A stretch of 64,000 nt of DNA, from the NCBI GenBank assembly GCA_004794785.1, contig SJOL01005766.1:57712-121711 (forward strand). Direction: 5' to 3'. The position numbers and the translations under genes are program-made. The notes under the pieces were generated by a model. The model saw only the letters and a program-made list of their open reading frames with translations. It did no database searches and was not told the origin of the DNA. Below, piece by piece: positions 13,961 to 25,990 of this stretch. Source of the stretch: Opisthorchis felineus. Lineage: Eukaryota > Platyhelminthes > Trematoda > Opisthorchiida > Opisthorchiidae. Numbering within the stretch: the first letter of the stretch is position 1; every line of letters begins with the position of its first letter.

Positions 13961-15477
13961 TCAATGGCATACCAGATCAACCAAAAACAACCAGGTAGCC
14001 AAACAACGTGGCATAATCAGCTGTCAGCTCCGGCTAGCTGCAAGTGTACTAACGCAATTGCCTTTCTACCCAGCCGACAACCACTGACCCATCGCTGAGT
14101 TTCGCTCCAAACAATGAATGATATGTTCGCACCTGAATTACATGGCTCAGCAAACAAGGCGGCAGGCGTGCATGCCAGTCCAACTATCAATATTGCCACA
14201 ACTGTCCGATCCGATAATAATAAATATAATCAACAACATCGATCAAGTCAAGATGCATACAATATTCTATCTTGGGATGCATATAACCTTGACTGGTCGG
14301 GCGCTAAACTTTTACACATTGCAGGAACCTAGTACGGATCACCGGTAGTCGACGCGGGACACCATTAGTAAGGTGGCGACTGCGTTTTTCTAACCCCCAA
14401 AAACTGCATAAAAGGAAAGGATTTCCGCCAATCCTGGGTTTATGCTATCGAATGACGAATTGCTGCCTTCTGGATAATCAGAGAAGTCCACTATTTTGGG
14501 AGCATGTATGCGTGCAAAATATCACGTGACCTAAATGAGAACAGTCATTGGAACAACGGCGTGTCGAATGTGATTGCTAACTGGCATCCTATCCTGGAGT
14601 GTTCTCTTGTAATTTGGTAGAGTAGTCCAAGAACAGACGAATGATCATTTTCTGATGTCACCTGACTAGACATAGTGCTCCAGAATAAAGCGTACTTTTG
14701 TGGGCTCACTAGAGCCGAAACCTCATACCGCAGTGGAGGTCCGGGATTCGCGAACACCTTTCGTCCTTGGATGCTTGGAAAAGCAGCCAGCATCGGAAGC
14801 TGCGTCTGGTTTTGCAGCAGCTTTGAGCCGAAATGCATTGCACTCGAGACCAGGAATATGCACAATTTTTAAAGGCGCGGAATTGGAAGCTTCCCATTGT
14901 GGAGGACACCTAATTCCTCATGTCGCCAGTAGGATTGTAGAGCGGGTCCTCTCGCTTTTCTGAAGCAACGTTTTCCATAAACTATTTTGAGTAGTGATAC
15001 GACAGTTAGTTTGGTGTGCATGATACCATCTTCACAAGCAAGCTGCAAAAGTTGAGGGCAGAACCATGTTTGGCACTCCAAGAATTCTGAAATCTCGTGG
15101 TTCGGAGAGTTCCCGGTATCGAAAAGCAGGCCACTTAATCCACTTTATTTAGTTCAGAGAAATTGCGAAATTTGTTTACCTTGATTATTATCCAACAAGT
15201 TCGCCATTTACGGAAGTAAATTTTTGTCACTCCCAACTGCACATTTAATAAATCCATGTCGTCGACTGCGAGTAAGTAATCGGTTATTTTGAGTAAATGG
15301 TTTATAAAACTAGAAACAGTGAGGTGAATGTGATTTTCGTACACAACCTCACAAGCTTGCATGCCGGTGGGGTTGCTCCAAGTATCTTCTGATGCACTCA
15401 GTTCAGCGAAACTGATACTGAACTGGTACTAACTTGGATTCGTTCTTTCCGCCTCGACAATGAAGAATTTCTCACAG

Positions 15478-15480
<3 letters not shown>
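13961..15480. other. no recognisable gene
   Basis: Overlapping short frames on both strands around 14540-15080 lack family motifs. The first part could be the 3' end of the Penelope-like relic, but I see no boundary. Confidence 0.4.

Positions 15481-15481
<1 letters not shown>

Positions 15482-15517
<36 letters not shown>
15482..15517. repeat. (TA)n microsatellite
   Basis: An uninterrupted AT dinucleotide run of about 36 bp, lying roughly 130 bp from the 3' end of a SINE copy. Confidence 0.95.
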
Positions 15518-15524
<7 letters not shown>

Positions 15525-15649
15525 TCTTTTGTTCTTGTGGAGACTGCTGGTAGATCAGGTAGCGTAGGTAGTCGTTGGTTTGTTCGTTGAGCTGGTTGTG
15601 CACACCAACCGAATCGTCGGTACACTCCATTAGGCTCCCTAACAATAAT

Positions 15650-15842
15650 ATAAAAAATCGTTCAGCTGTAGCACCCTTTTGGTGCCTAACTGCCATGCCA
15701 CCAGAGGGAAGCACGAGGGCTGTGAGGCTGCCAGGTTGCCCAAGCCTAGACAGGAGAAGTTGATATGCAGAGGTCGGGTTCGAACCACGGACCTTCCGGC
15801 CAGCAAATTCGCTCTCTAACCACTGAGCCATCTCGCTCTCTA
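15650..15842 (-). repeat. tRNA-derived SINE, copy 1
   Basis: On the minus strand the copy opens with an A-box-like gatggctcagtggttagag and a B box ggttcgaaccc, the RNA polymerase III internal promoter pattern of a tRNA. A conserved non-tRNA body follows (gtctaggcttgggcaacctgg, ctcgtgcttcc, gtggcatggcagttaggcacc), ending gctacagctgaacgatttt. Three more copies occur in this window. A translated version of this copy begins [19 protein letters not shown], an artefact and not a gene. Confidence 0.88.
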
Positions 15843-15847
15843 ACAAC

Positions 15848-15882
15848 CCACTGATGACGTCACCCCGATTGGTAATGAAACG
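15848..15882 (+). ncRNA. hammerhead-ribozyme-like motif 1
   Basis: The core CTGATGA (15851-15857) is followed by a hairpin in which CACC (15861-15864 side) pairs with GGT (71-73) with mismatches below, then GAAAC (15877-15881) and GTTTGGAA. This is the CUGAUGA - stem II - GAAA order of a hammerhead. The stem is imperfect and one base is bulged between the core and stem II. Stem III would be the palindromic AAACGTTT, which would need a dimeric fold. Downstream sequence resembles that of motif 3 near 20.4 kb, suggesting a shared repeat. Activity is doubtful. Confidence 0.35.
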
Positions 15883-15889
15883 TTTGGAA

Positions 15890-18800
15890 TCAAATTGCCC
15901 AGGTCGGCGAACAAACCATGATTATCCTTACAAACCTCAAACCTTCCAGGAACTGGCGGTATAATTCTTGGTTCAGTGGCGGAACAGGACGTTCGTTTAT
16001 TTCGCCACTCTATTTGCTTATCAAGCCCAACTGGTCGGTCGTTGCTGACTGTCTACAGAACCAAACAAACATCAAGGTAAAACTTCTCTTTCCAACACCA
16101 TTCATCAGGACGCTGAGAATTTCTTGACAGTGCAATATTTGTATCGTTCCTCTTAGAGCTCATGAGGTGGGCTCAGTCCTTGTGATTCCGTCAACTTTAT
16201 GTTCTACTTGAATACCAAATTTCACGCAGTTGACGGAATACACTCACATGCAAATTACGTTAACGCTAACGGTACACACAGAGTGGACTGATGTCATTTG
16301 ACAAAATGGGCACATCTAAAGTGTGGTTTTGCTAATGCCGAACGACCGACAGCCTTCCGATCAAGCTTCCAGCAAACCAAAACAAAATGGGAAAAACAAA
16401 GGCCAGATAGGGTAGAGAGAATGAACGATCACGACCATAAGATGGTTACATTGGCTTATATCGTGTTAAAAACTGAGGAGAGAAGAAAATTCCGGAAATA
16501 ACATGATATGCTAATGGTAGGCTATCAATGCAATTTCCATTCTTCAAAATTAAGAGAAATTGATAAAATCAATTGTCGAAGTACACACACTTTTAAACAA
16601 TCGTGTTTTAACAGGACGCTAATTTTGATCCCACCCAAATCTTCCCACAGTGCCATGGTTCAACTTAATGTGCAGCAAAGGCCGGCTTATGTTTCATTTG
16701 GTTCTACATTCGGGGTATCGCTGGGATTTAGTTGTATCTTCGGTTAAGCTAGTTTGGAACTGAGTGCGGTTCGTTGGTTGCCTACAATTTAGTTCTCAAG
16801 TAGAGTGTGAGTTTGTAAAAAATTCTGGGACTGTGACTTTCTAACGGCCTCCAAGTGAAGTGAAACGATTAGTTGGCTGTCAAAGAGTGAAAAGACATTG
16901 GAAACTTGTTTAGGTTATTACAAGATTTATACTGAATAGCGGAAACAGCTTTAGGAGTTACCACTTCAGGTGACCTACCAGAACTGTGGAGAAGCACGAT
17001 ATAACCATTTCATCCTTGTTGGGAACCGTGAGCGGTGCGTATCTGAGGTACCACTAGGGATATTGGCACCCGCAACATTGTGGTTACCAGCCGATTAGCA
17101 TACCAGTTGGTCTAAATTGGCTCATCATCCGTGCCGTAAGTTCACTCCTATGATAAAGCACCACCAGCCTCCAGTCATACAGCTCACGCTATTCGGTGCT
17201 GCCTGAGTATTTGAGTGGATGGAAAAAAACCATGCGTCTAGTGGAAATTTTCTTTCTATGAACAGCCTACTTACAAGTTGTAGGCAGTAAAAAAATTTGA
17301 AACTCGGAATTGGGATTTCACCCCGCAAGTGGTTTTAATCATCGGCGTTTCATTCTTGTTAGAAACCACCACCAGTTCACACTGCACGAACCTATGGGAG
17401 GGTTCGAACACGAGACGTTCCGGTTGTTGGATGACTACTGTATGACGTGGCCATAAGTGACTGATTAGCAGTATGTTACAAACGTGTATGAAAACGTTTG
17501 TTAGAAACTGTAGCTTCCTTCCTCCTCGACATGACACACATTCTGATAACGCAGGAGGATCAGGGAGAAACTCAATGTAGACATTGCTGGGATGATAAAA
17601 TATACGTTTGAAATTGAGTCATCCTTGTTACAGTAATTCTAACATGTGAACAATAGCGGTTTCATTTCAGAGGTGTTTCTAGAATTCTGCGCTACTTGCT
17701 AAACGCATTGATCAATTCGCCTGCGAAGAAAGCTACCTGTTTATTTGGGTGGATAGATCTGTTGCGAATATGACTTGGACCCCGTTATTCTTATGGCATA
17801 TGCCTAGGATGAATGTGCGTGAGTCGACATTCCATCACCGTCGGCTGAAGTTGGGCGAGTAGAAGATATGCATAGACATGTTGATAATAACATTAGACTG
17901 ACTAGTTGGTCTTTTAGGTCGCAACTGATACTGTACAGTCCTAACGGTTTTGATAGTTAGCCGAAATTTTGTAACGGTTCCTGGTTACCTACTCACTGCG
18001 TATTCAGATTCCGCTGTAAGTAAAAGTCGTTTTCCTACCATGAGGTTTCTATGGACACATTCGAAAATCGCCAGTAATCCTTTGCGTTCCCGCCCCAGTC
18101 ACTTAAGCAGTCTTCCCCCCGTCCTGATATAAATACATTGGTGAGTCCGTACGATAGAGAAAAGGCACTGAACCCGAATGTTTCTCATTAGTGCTCATCA
18201 GTAGTTCATACCCTTAGTCGTGTGGGGATTTAGACCCCGTAACTCTGATATGGTAAACTCGTGTTGCCAGTACTCAACCAGCGCTCGGTGGATACAACTG
18301 AATCATCAGCTCCATACGGATAGATTCTACAAGTTTCGTAGCCGTCTCTAACCGAGCAGAATTTTCCAACAGGTCTCAAACGTCTGTGGGGTTACCAGAA
18401 TGAGACCTCAGACAACTGACATAGTCAGGATAGCTACCAGGTTGTCTTTTGAAGTGCCAATAATCAGTCATATCATTTGAACGTAAGCATGTTCTACTGT
18501 ACAGACGTGATAATTCAGTTGTGTCCAGAATGCGCTGGTGGATTAGTGTTAACACACCCACCTCGCTTGTCAGATGCCTGAGGCTCGAATCCCGACATCG
18601 TCACCGTTATTCACTGCTGGTTGGCTCCGACTGCTGATCAAAATTTGGAGCCTGTTTGATATGGACTCAAGAGAATGAATGCGTCGTGAAAGAAGGGGGA
18701 CCATTCAAACGAGAGTGATGTAATTGTAAGTATGACGAACTCCGCAACCACCTGCAGTTGACAAGTGATCTTTCTGGATACTGATGATTGTGGACCATGA

Positions 18801-20390
18801 GTAAAACCCACGCTATTTTGTTCATCACGAAGCACAGTGTTGAAGGGTGTACACGGTGTGTAGGCTGCAGTGGAATTTGCCCAGTGCACTCTGACAAGTT
18901 GTCCGAAGCGAGCAAAAACTGAGTGAAACACGGATGACATCTGTCAGTTGCGTTATGTGTTTTCGGATGGTCCCAAGTGTATCTGGATATTACCTTCCGC
19001 TCAACAAATTTGTTCATCAACCAATGGCCGAGTCGGGATTTTTCGGGTATCGGAGGTGATGGTTCCACATAGAGTTTAACCCTGTGCTGATGGTGGGTTT
19101 TCAGCAGAAGAGAACTCAAAGGATTAACGTGACATTCGTATGGGCTTCAAACGTTGATGCAAGCAAACAAACAGCCCGATGTAGTAGGTGACACTGCGTG
19201 ATTATACGGTGCACACAAGATCAGTATCTTGGCATCTATGTTAATTTGAACCAAACAAAGTGAAAACTTTAATTCTGTTTCAGGTGAAACGGATCGCACT
19301 TTTTGCGATCCGCAAAACACATGAGACCACTAACGAGAGCACAGGATTTTGGCAACGGTACAATGGAAATAATTTGAGGTTTGAAGTGAGCTTTGTGAAC
19401 TGTATTTGTAGAAACGCTAGTTAACTTTCCGTCCTAAGCAACACTTAAATAAAAAATTGTGGAATATCGTTTTTTGTGAAGGTTTCAGTAGCATGTAGTG
19501 AACACCCAAAGTATCATTGAATGGATCTTGTCACTCGCTTTTTTCGTGCCACAACGAATATTTATTGGTATTCTAAAAGTAACGGGGATATTAGAAACAC
19601 GTGTTCGTGCATGACTTTTTTTCCGGGACGAAATACTGACGCATGTTGAACGCATCTATGAGTATTGGGAATTTGGGTTCGGCAAGAAAACTATTCTCCT
19701 ATAGTGCTAGCTGGTTTCATTTTGACCGTTTGTATATTAGCGTTCCCAAATGCACTAGAATGCCCGTTCTGTCTAAAACACTATCGAATGTTGACGAATT
19801 GTTTGGCAGGGCATGCATAAATGGGAGATTTATTTGAGTTAACCCTTCACACCGAGGTAGTTTGCAAATGAATGCATTTCGTCAATTGCGTGCATTTGGT
19901 GTTTGAGTGGAACATAATTTCCACAGAAACTTGAGGACCGTGTCCATTTGATGAGTCCCACGAGGGGCGACATCTGTAGTGGGATGTAAAGCAATTTTCT
20001 GCAAGCTGTCCAGAGCAGTTATCTTTGTTATGAACGTGGAAAAAAATGGCAATCTACGTAACGCTGGTCTTGACCCGTATTCTGGATGAAAACAGGCGTA
20101 GGGGCACCATTTGGTGGGGAGTGACCCAACACAGACATTCTTCAGATACTTGATCGTCCTACGCAACGTCCCCAGTAAATGTTTCAAAGTTCAAATTATG
20201 TTCCAGCAGGTTCCTACACAATCTCAAGGGAAAAATGTCCAAGAAATAGGTCTCCAAACTAGGAATCGTTTAATATAAGTATCGTGTGGGAGAAACGTAC
20301 GTTGGCAAATGTCCAGTTATTGATCACTAGGGTGGTTTAATTAGTTGCGGATCAGGTGGTTGTTGATATGTTTACCAAGCTTGGTAGTTT
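15890..20390. other. no recognisable gene; tRNA-like SINE remnants possible
   Basis: No coding family is recognised. Two spots have B-box-like sequences that could be remnants of other tRNA-derived repeats: ggctcgaatcc at 18581-18591 (plus) and gttcgaaccctcc on the minus strand near 17398-17410. A 9-bp perfect hairpin lies at 19290-19312. The 150-codon frame at 19119-18667 has no recognisable domain. Confidence 0.4.
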
Positions 20391-20435
20391 GCTTGCAAAC
20401 GTTTCGTCCCCACTCGTGGGGATATTGTCAGTGCG
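20391..20435 (-). ncRNA. hammerhead-ribozyme-like motif 3 (variant core)
   Basis: On the minus strand the sequence reads GCACTGACAA, then TA, then a strong 7-bp stem TCCCCAC/GTGGGGA closed by a short loop, then C, GAAAC and GTTTGCAAGC. The layout equals that of motifs 1 and 2, but the core is CUGACAA instead of CUGAUGA. This change alters conserved positions and would be expected to abolish cleavage. The flank (gcaagc, then aaactaccaagcttgg and a gatcaacaaccacctgatc-like segment) is shared with the 39.3 kb locus. Confidence 0.35.
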
Positions 20436-21267
20436 CGCCATACTCGGCGAATAGATCAAAAGCCACCTGACAGCCTGGTGTTGCAAGTTTTTCGGTAGAC
20501 GTTGCACATGGCTCAGCCACCGCAGTTAATAATGCTGACTCCTCAGGTCATCCGTCCACAGAGACCATATGTCGCAAGCAACAAAAACAGATGCATATTC
20601 GACCCTTAAGACCCTGTGATATAACGTTTTGACGCCCCAGGTGACGCGAATCAACAAACGTGATACAGGCAATAACCACATGATTACACAAAGTAATGAA
20701 CGGCTACTGTAACTGGATAACCAGGGAACTAAAAATACCCATCAACAATGAATAATTTTATTCAAGCCTATAGGACACGAGAATGTACCAGTAAACAGCA
20801 AAAAAGCAAACGAAATGCTTCACTCAAACATATCGGTAAGACCTCCATAAATATTGGGTTTAAAACACTCTTTATGAGCCCACATACATATAAATCTTTG
20901 GCAAAAACTTGGTGGCCTGGAATTGTAACCAGACAAACCCGAGAAGAGACAGGACAGAGAAACGGAGTGGCGACATCCTTTTATGTTGGATTAAAACTTG
21001 CATATAAGCCTAACAACTCAACTGTATGCGCATGCAAAACTAATCGCTCATGCATACATTTTTTCGAAAGTGACTCGATAAAGAACTGTGGTCTCACACA
21101 CAGCTCTATAAGCACTGAAAACTGCGAAGCGTCAACGCTGCTGGTCAGTGTAATCTTTCATTTTCTCCAGCGAAGCGTGTTACATTCAATGGTTGCTAGA
21201 ACGTAAAGACCAATATATTTTCAAATAAATGTGCTAAGGACATAAATTTTGTGAGAATGTTGTCTCC
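20436..21267. other. no recognisable gene
   Basis: The 152-codon ATG-started frame at 20748-21206 is Lys/Ser/Thr-rich with no family motif, splice context or homologue that I recognise. It may be chance. Confidence 0.35.
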
Positions 21268-21276
21268 ATGACGAAA
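21268..21276. repeat. target-site duplication, left (atgacgaaa)
   Basis: A 9-bp direct repeat identical to 22385-22393, flanking the minus-strand RTE fragment. Confidence 0.7.
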
Positions 21277-22384
21277 AATCATCATCATCATCATCACCAT
21301 TATCATTATCAGTTGTAAGAACCGCGTACTTGTCGTACAGCGGTTGTAGCTGCCACAGTTTCGTTCACCGATGATTTGGGCAGGTGGGATAGGTAGAGGC
21401 GCATTGGAGGCGGGAGCTGATAAATTGGTGCGTAAATACAGCACTGTCAATGGACTGTCAGGTAAGGGGATTGGGAAGCGAGCTATGCATTGAAGGCAAT
21501 AGCTTGGATGCAAGAGCGACATTGAGGGCGCTACTAGTCCATGTCTGACAGTGTCCCTAACCATTGATGTGGTCCGTCTCGGGGTCCCCATCCATGAAGA
21601 CGCCAGTGATCAGCGCAGCTGAGTTTGCTGCTAATGGCTTTTATGCTTCGCTGCCAAGTCATTGTTTGACCTCACCTAGCTCATTTCCACCCTTCACGTG
21701 GCTGTGCGAAAAGAACCCTACGAGAAAGTCGGTCGATTGGCGTACGCAGCACATGGCCAATCCAGCGCAACCTATGCAGTGTGATCAGTTCATCTATCGT
21801 GGGTGAGTTATTTCTTCCGAATACCATTCGACGTACTTCAGCATTGCTTATCCGGTGTTCCCACCAGACTCGCGCAATGCTCCGAAGACATCGGTGGTCA
21901 AACACTGGATGTCTTTTGACGTCCTCGGCGCGCAGCGGCCAGGTTTCTGATCCATATAGTAATATGGAGCGCGCCGCAGCATTGTACACTCGACCCTTGA
22001 CGGTTAGGCTGATGTAACACCTACGTCGCAGGTGACGCAGGTTAACAAAAGCTGATCTGGCCTTCCCAATCCGGATGGAAATATCATCTTTCGCGAGACC
22101 ACCGGGACCGATACAGCTGGCAAGGTAGACAAACTTGTCTACTACCCCAATCGGCTCATCCACAAACATGAGGCTAGGGTTAGGGCCCATTCAGTCTGGC
22201 AGTAGCACTTCACACTTTGCAGGTGTGAAGCGCATGCCAAACCGTAAGGCAGAGTTATTTAGATTATTTAACATTGTTTGCATTACCACGGTATCCGATC
22301 CAATAAGAGCTATATCGACTGCGTACTCGATATCTGTGAGAGGACGCTCCGGGCGCACTTCAACCCCACAGGCATTAGAGGCTG
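21277..22384 (-). mobile_element. 5'-truncated RTE-type retrotransposon (family 1)
   Basis: The minus strand carries the RT C-terminal region and 3' end of the same family as 56105-57378. Landmarks: GVEVRPERPLTDIEYAVDIA-like start (22384 down; the YADD equivalent reads YAVD), an open frame 22190-21681 with GPNPSLMFVDEPIGVVDKFV, DISIRIGKARSAFVNLRHL, AARSILLYGSETWPLRAEDV and HRLRWIGHVLRTPIDRLSRR, then the shared tail and a 3' microsatellite of (tga)n type (21278-21310). It is flanked by a 9-bp target-site duplication. Truncated and inactive, but the clean duplication suggests a fairly recent insertion. Confidence 0.85.
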
Positions 22385-22393
22385 ATGACGAAA
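22385..22393. repeat. target-site duplication, right (atgacgaaa)
   Basis: Direct repeat partner of 21268-21276. Two of the nine bases could also be read as element sequence. Confidence 0.7.
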
Positions 22394-22565
22394 CATTGCT
22401 AGTAAGGTTTCTGAAAATCTTTCGACAGCACAGGACCAGTTTTCTCGTTCTTGGGGTTCATCGGATAGGCAAGTTCGCCGAGTTTCCGTCTATATTATGT
22501 TCTACATGAACCCCAATTGGACGCACTTCAATTCATTATAATGAATGACGTTTGGTGATTGAGAT

Positions 22566-22569
<4 letters not shown>

Positions 22570-22603
<34 letters not shown>
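22570..22603. repeat. (TA)n microsatellite
   Basis: A pure AT dinucleotide run of about 34 bp. Confidence 0.95.
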
Positions 22604-22606
<3 letters not shown>

Positions 22607-23541
22607 TGCACGTATTTCGTGTGTTGTAGAGAAGTGCTTCCAGCTCTTTGTCACTCATGATCGCAGGTGAAATGGCTGAGAATTTTCACACATTCAAGGA
22701 CCTGGATTCCATCCAAAATGACCAGTTTACTCATAGAAGTAAAGATTCCCAGACCGATTTACACTTTACTCATAAGTATATCAGGGGGCTGTACATCAGT
22801 AAAAAACGCTAACGCAAATGCTCAACTCCCACGCAACCATGAGGAAGAGTGCCTAGTACAGTGGTAACGGTGAGAGCGGAGGATTAATGATCACTGGATC
22901 ACTGTTCCCATGAGGGACGAACAAGAACGATACTTGTAACCACCTGCAATAAGAATCAGGCGAAATCCAACGATGAAGGCGCGAAAATCTCAGCGCAAAA
23001 CCAGTCAATAAAATAAGACCCGCACCTACCAATTTGCCATCAGCAGTGCGCTGCCGACGAATGTAAAATTCAGTCTTTTTGGTCGAAAACACAGGTTAGA
23101 ACATTCTAAATTCTGATAGACAATAGGAGTTTCCCAACTGGATATGCTTCTGGCAGTCTGGCGCGATTTGAATAAGACCCACAGTCATGCTTGCACATCC
23201 AACGGAGCATTGTCTTCTGGAAGCAGTCTGTGAAAACTGAATGTGACAAAAATCTCAACCGTAATTAGCACACATCTATAATGAAAATGTATTAGATCAA
23301 TTAAAACAAGAAAACAATCATTATCAGTTTGGGTTTGAAAATACTCGATACGAATTTGTCGTCTTTAGGCGTCTTGAATAAAAATATATCACAATGAAAT
23401 GCTCAACAAATCTGATTGTTTCGGAATTGATTGCTGAGTGCCCATTGCATATGTGATGAGAAACAGAAACACGAATTCGTACAAAAGATGGGGTTTTGTT
23501 TTCTTAAAAGAAAAGTGTAGAACAATCACACTGCAAGTTAT
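22604..23541. other. 3' flank of the MFSD4-like gene; no other gene seen
   Basis: This lies immediately downstream of the transporter stop codon. It should hold the 3' UTR, but I could not find a canonical AATAAA on the minus strand close to the stop. Confidence 0.4.
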
Positions 23542-24330
23542 TCAAGTCTCCGGGAACAGAAGTTTACCATCAACTTCATCGCCATCTTTTGTATCACTGC
23601 CAGCCAGCTCAACGGTTTCGACCCTTTCTGTGAATCGACTTCCCATGTGCCGCAAAAGTACCAGGAGCAGAGTAACAGTGACTAGGACAACAACGGCACT
23701 ACCACATACCAGATAAGGAAAGATGTGCTGGCCGTAGGTATCAATCAAGCTTCCCGCTGTGAACTGGAGCAGACTGGCCCCACAAGCGCTGCCCAAATTG
23801 ACCACAAGCACCAGTAATCCGGTTATCTCGTACGACTGATTGATCGAAGCCAACGTGGCAGGGAACAGAGGACTTTTGAACAAACTGAATAGACAGGTGA
23901 AGGCGAAAAACCATGGCTCGGTGGACGGGACCAGTGTGAGAGCAATTGAGACGAGGATAGTTCCTATTGTAACCAAAAGAAGCATTGGATTGGCTGGAAT
24001 ACACATGGCCAGAAAGAAGGTGAGAACACGGGCTCCTCCGAAGAAAACCCAGTAGAGTAAGTTCAAGATGTAGCCATTCGCAGGGCTCATTCCCACTGGA
24101 CCAGCAATGGCATAGGTGAACATAAATTTCCCGAAAACTCGCTCGTTTCCGACGACAGCGAAATAAATGATGAATGTAGCAGTAGCGAGCAATACATCAG
24201 TGCGCTTCGTCTTGGCACGTAAACTTCCAAGGTAATATCTAGTCGTAGAATAGAGTGTGTGGAATGCATCCCTGGTGCGAATAGGACAACTGTTGGACAG
24301 TGCTGAATCTTTCGATACCTGAGATTGTGC
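23542..24330 (-). CDS. MFSD4/NaGLT1-like MFS transporter, last coding exon (C-terminal half, TM7-TM12)
   Basis: This is the terminal coding exon of a major facilitator superfamily sugar-transporter-like protein in the plasma or an internal membrane. The 789 nt encode 262 residues and a TGA stop. Visible helices in order: DVLLATATFIIYFAVVG (TM7) followed by the family-typical FGKFMFTYAI; GYILNLLYWVFFGGARV (TM8); PMLLLVTIGTILVSIALTLV (TM9); WFFAFTCLFSLFKSPLFPA (TM10); GLLVLVVNLGSACGASLLQF (TM11); PYLVCGSAVVVLVTVTLLL (TM12). The tail is short and acidic. The acceptor is ttcccttcag at 24331, phase 0, matching the phase-0 donor of the exon at 35466. An open frame extends upstream to 24414, but that part is intronic. 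The YW..F..GAR and FTYA patterns are those I know from MFSD4A/MFSD4B (NaGLT1). The substrate is inferred from the family only; glucose or another hexose is possible but unproven. Confidence 0.87.
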   Translation of the reverse strand, partial: AQSQVSKDSALSNSCPIRTRDAFHTLYSTTRYYLGSLRAKTKRTDVLLATATFIIYFAVVGNERVFGKFMFTYAIAGPVGMSPANGYILNLLYWVFFGGARVLTFFLAMCIPANPMLLLVTIGTILVSIALTLVPSTEPWFFAFTCLFSLFKSPLFPATLASINQSYEITGLLVLVVNLGSACGASLLQFTAGSLIDTYGQHIFPYLVCGSAVVVLVTVTLLLVLLRHMGSRFTERVETVELAGSDTKDGDEVDGKLLFPET

Positions 24331-25990
24331 CTGAAGGGAATATACGACCGAATTATAAGCAAGAATATCGATTGGATGAAACGCTAAAACTATTATCGTT
24401 AATTGGTTACACATGTATGTACTGTCAGCGAGTCAGCCAAACATGCGGAAACAATAAATTGCAAACGGCGCTTGTCTGCTCACGATCATTGAGGAAGGGG
24501 CTAAGCTCTAGGATATATCTCAACTATTTCCTTACTCAAAAAGTGTAAGGTACCAGACCCAAGACTCAAAATCCGGTAGCAGTGCTCACGAAAAATTTTT
24601 GGAGCAAACTCCATGGTGCTGCCTACAAGTGAATGGGTTGCTTCCAAAGCAGATGCCCCAGCCTCTCACTCTCGGTAAAGCAACTTCAATCGAAAACACT
24701 GACTCTACGGCATCTTCTCTTAGGCTTTGGGTCCATTCTCAGGTTAGTGGCTCGTTTGTGGACCAGAGACGCTATTGGTGAACACCGGCTTTGGATGTCT
24801 GGTGGCCGATGAGTATGCCAGGGGGTGGGCGGTTATCTGTTTACGATAGGTCGTGACAAAAGTACCTCAATATTGAAATAAACTTTATCCTATATTTCTT
24901 TGCTTGGTTTCGAAGACAACCTTGTAGTTGGTTCCAATTTCAGGATTCCATTGTTCTCTGTGTTCATGAAGTAGGTATTCCATTATTTTGTACTAAGCAC
25001 ATTACCAGACGCGTTTGAAATTTCACGGATTAATGATACCAATAGTATTAGTAATGACAGTAATAAATGTATCGAAATATGATGCATTATATTACATAAA
25101 AATTTTGCGAGACTTGCATTCATTCAATTCTTGGGACCCCATGACTACCACAAAAGGTTATTCTAGTTGGACGTTTCAACAAACTAGATTCCCGAGGGTG
25201 ATTAGAAATCCGATGATATTGGCAAATATTCTAGAGTTACCGGATTTTTATTGAAAATGGTGGATCTCGGATTCTTTGCATTTGAACAGCCTAGCACGTA
25301 CGCTGGAACCAAATCATTGAATGGTGCTCGGTGCGGAGTGAACAGTTGTTACCCATAATCCTCAGTACAAAACATATGGTGTAACCAGTCTTCCGTTACG
25401 GGGTAGCTGGAAGATGGCTGCGTCCAATGCTTGGAATTGGGACAATGCGCATCTGGAGTTGATGGAACATCCGACACTACTGGTCCATTTCCCCAAATGA
25501 AGTAGTATAATCGGCTGAATATATACTTTCAAAGGTTGGCAACCATCTTTACAAATCTCATACACTGTCTGAACACGGAATGTCCCAGGCGATTGGTTTT
25601 GAGCCATGAATAATGTTTCACACGACCCCAGCTCTTTTGGAGGTTTGTGGACTATAAGTCGTCAGAACGCAAGTCGAAGAATTGTGCAAATATGACGATC
25701 TTCTTGGAAAAACCGTCTTGAAATTATGTCGAACAACTAGTTAGGAGTTAAAAGGATGCCAGATATCCAGATCTTCAGTCCAGAGTAGAATAGTATTACA
25801 GTGACTTAACATTGTTCCACCACTGTACTTAACCACCGAAGGTGATGTTTTTAAAGAAGGTTTAGTGAATTATTTCGGATCTTCTGAATATCAAGCTCCA
25901 TTAGTCGGCCTTAGGACAATTTTAGTCGCTGGAAAAAGTTTCTGAAGAGATCTCTCAAGTTTAGGTTGTAGTTGAGCAACTTCTGATAAG
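24331..25990. other. intron of the MFSD4-like gene (part); no feature seen
   Basis: AT-rich sequence without a recognisable exon or repeat. The 24300-24548 plus-strand open frame has no family motif. Confidence 0.5.

Noticed and set aside
18536..18600. Possible tRNA-like box pair ending ggctcgaatccc.
   Set aside because: The A box is poor and I found no second copy, so neither a tRNA nor a SINE can be supported.
18667..19119. 150-codon minus-strand open frame.
   Set aside because: No domain. An overlapping frame at 18638-18940 is equally open, typical of non-coding sequence.
20748..21206. 152-codon open frame on the plus strand.
   Set aside because: No recognisable domain, no splice evidence, no conservation visible. 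Long chance frames are expected in 64 kb read in six frames.
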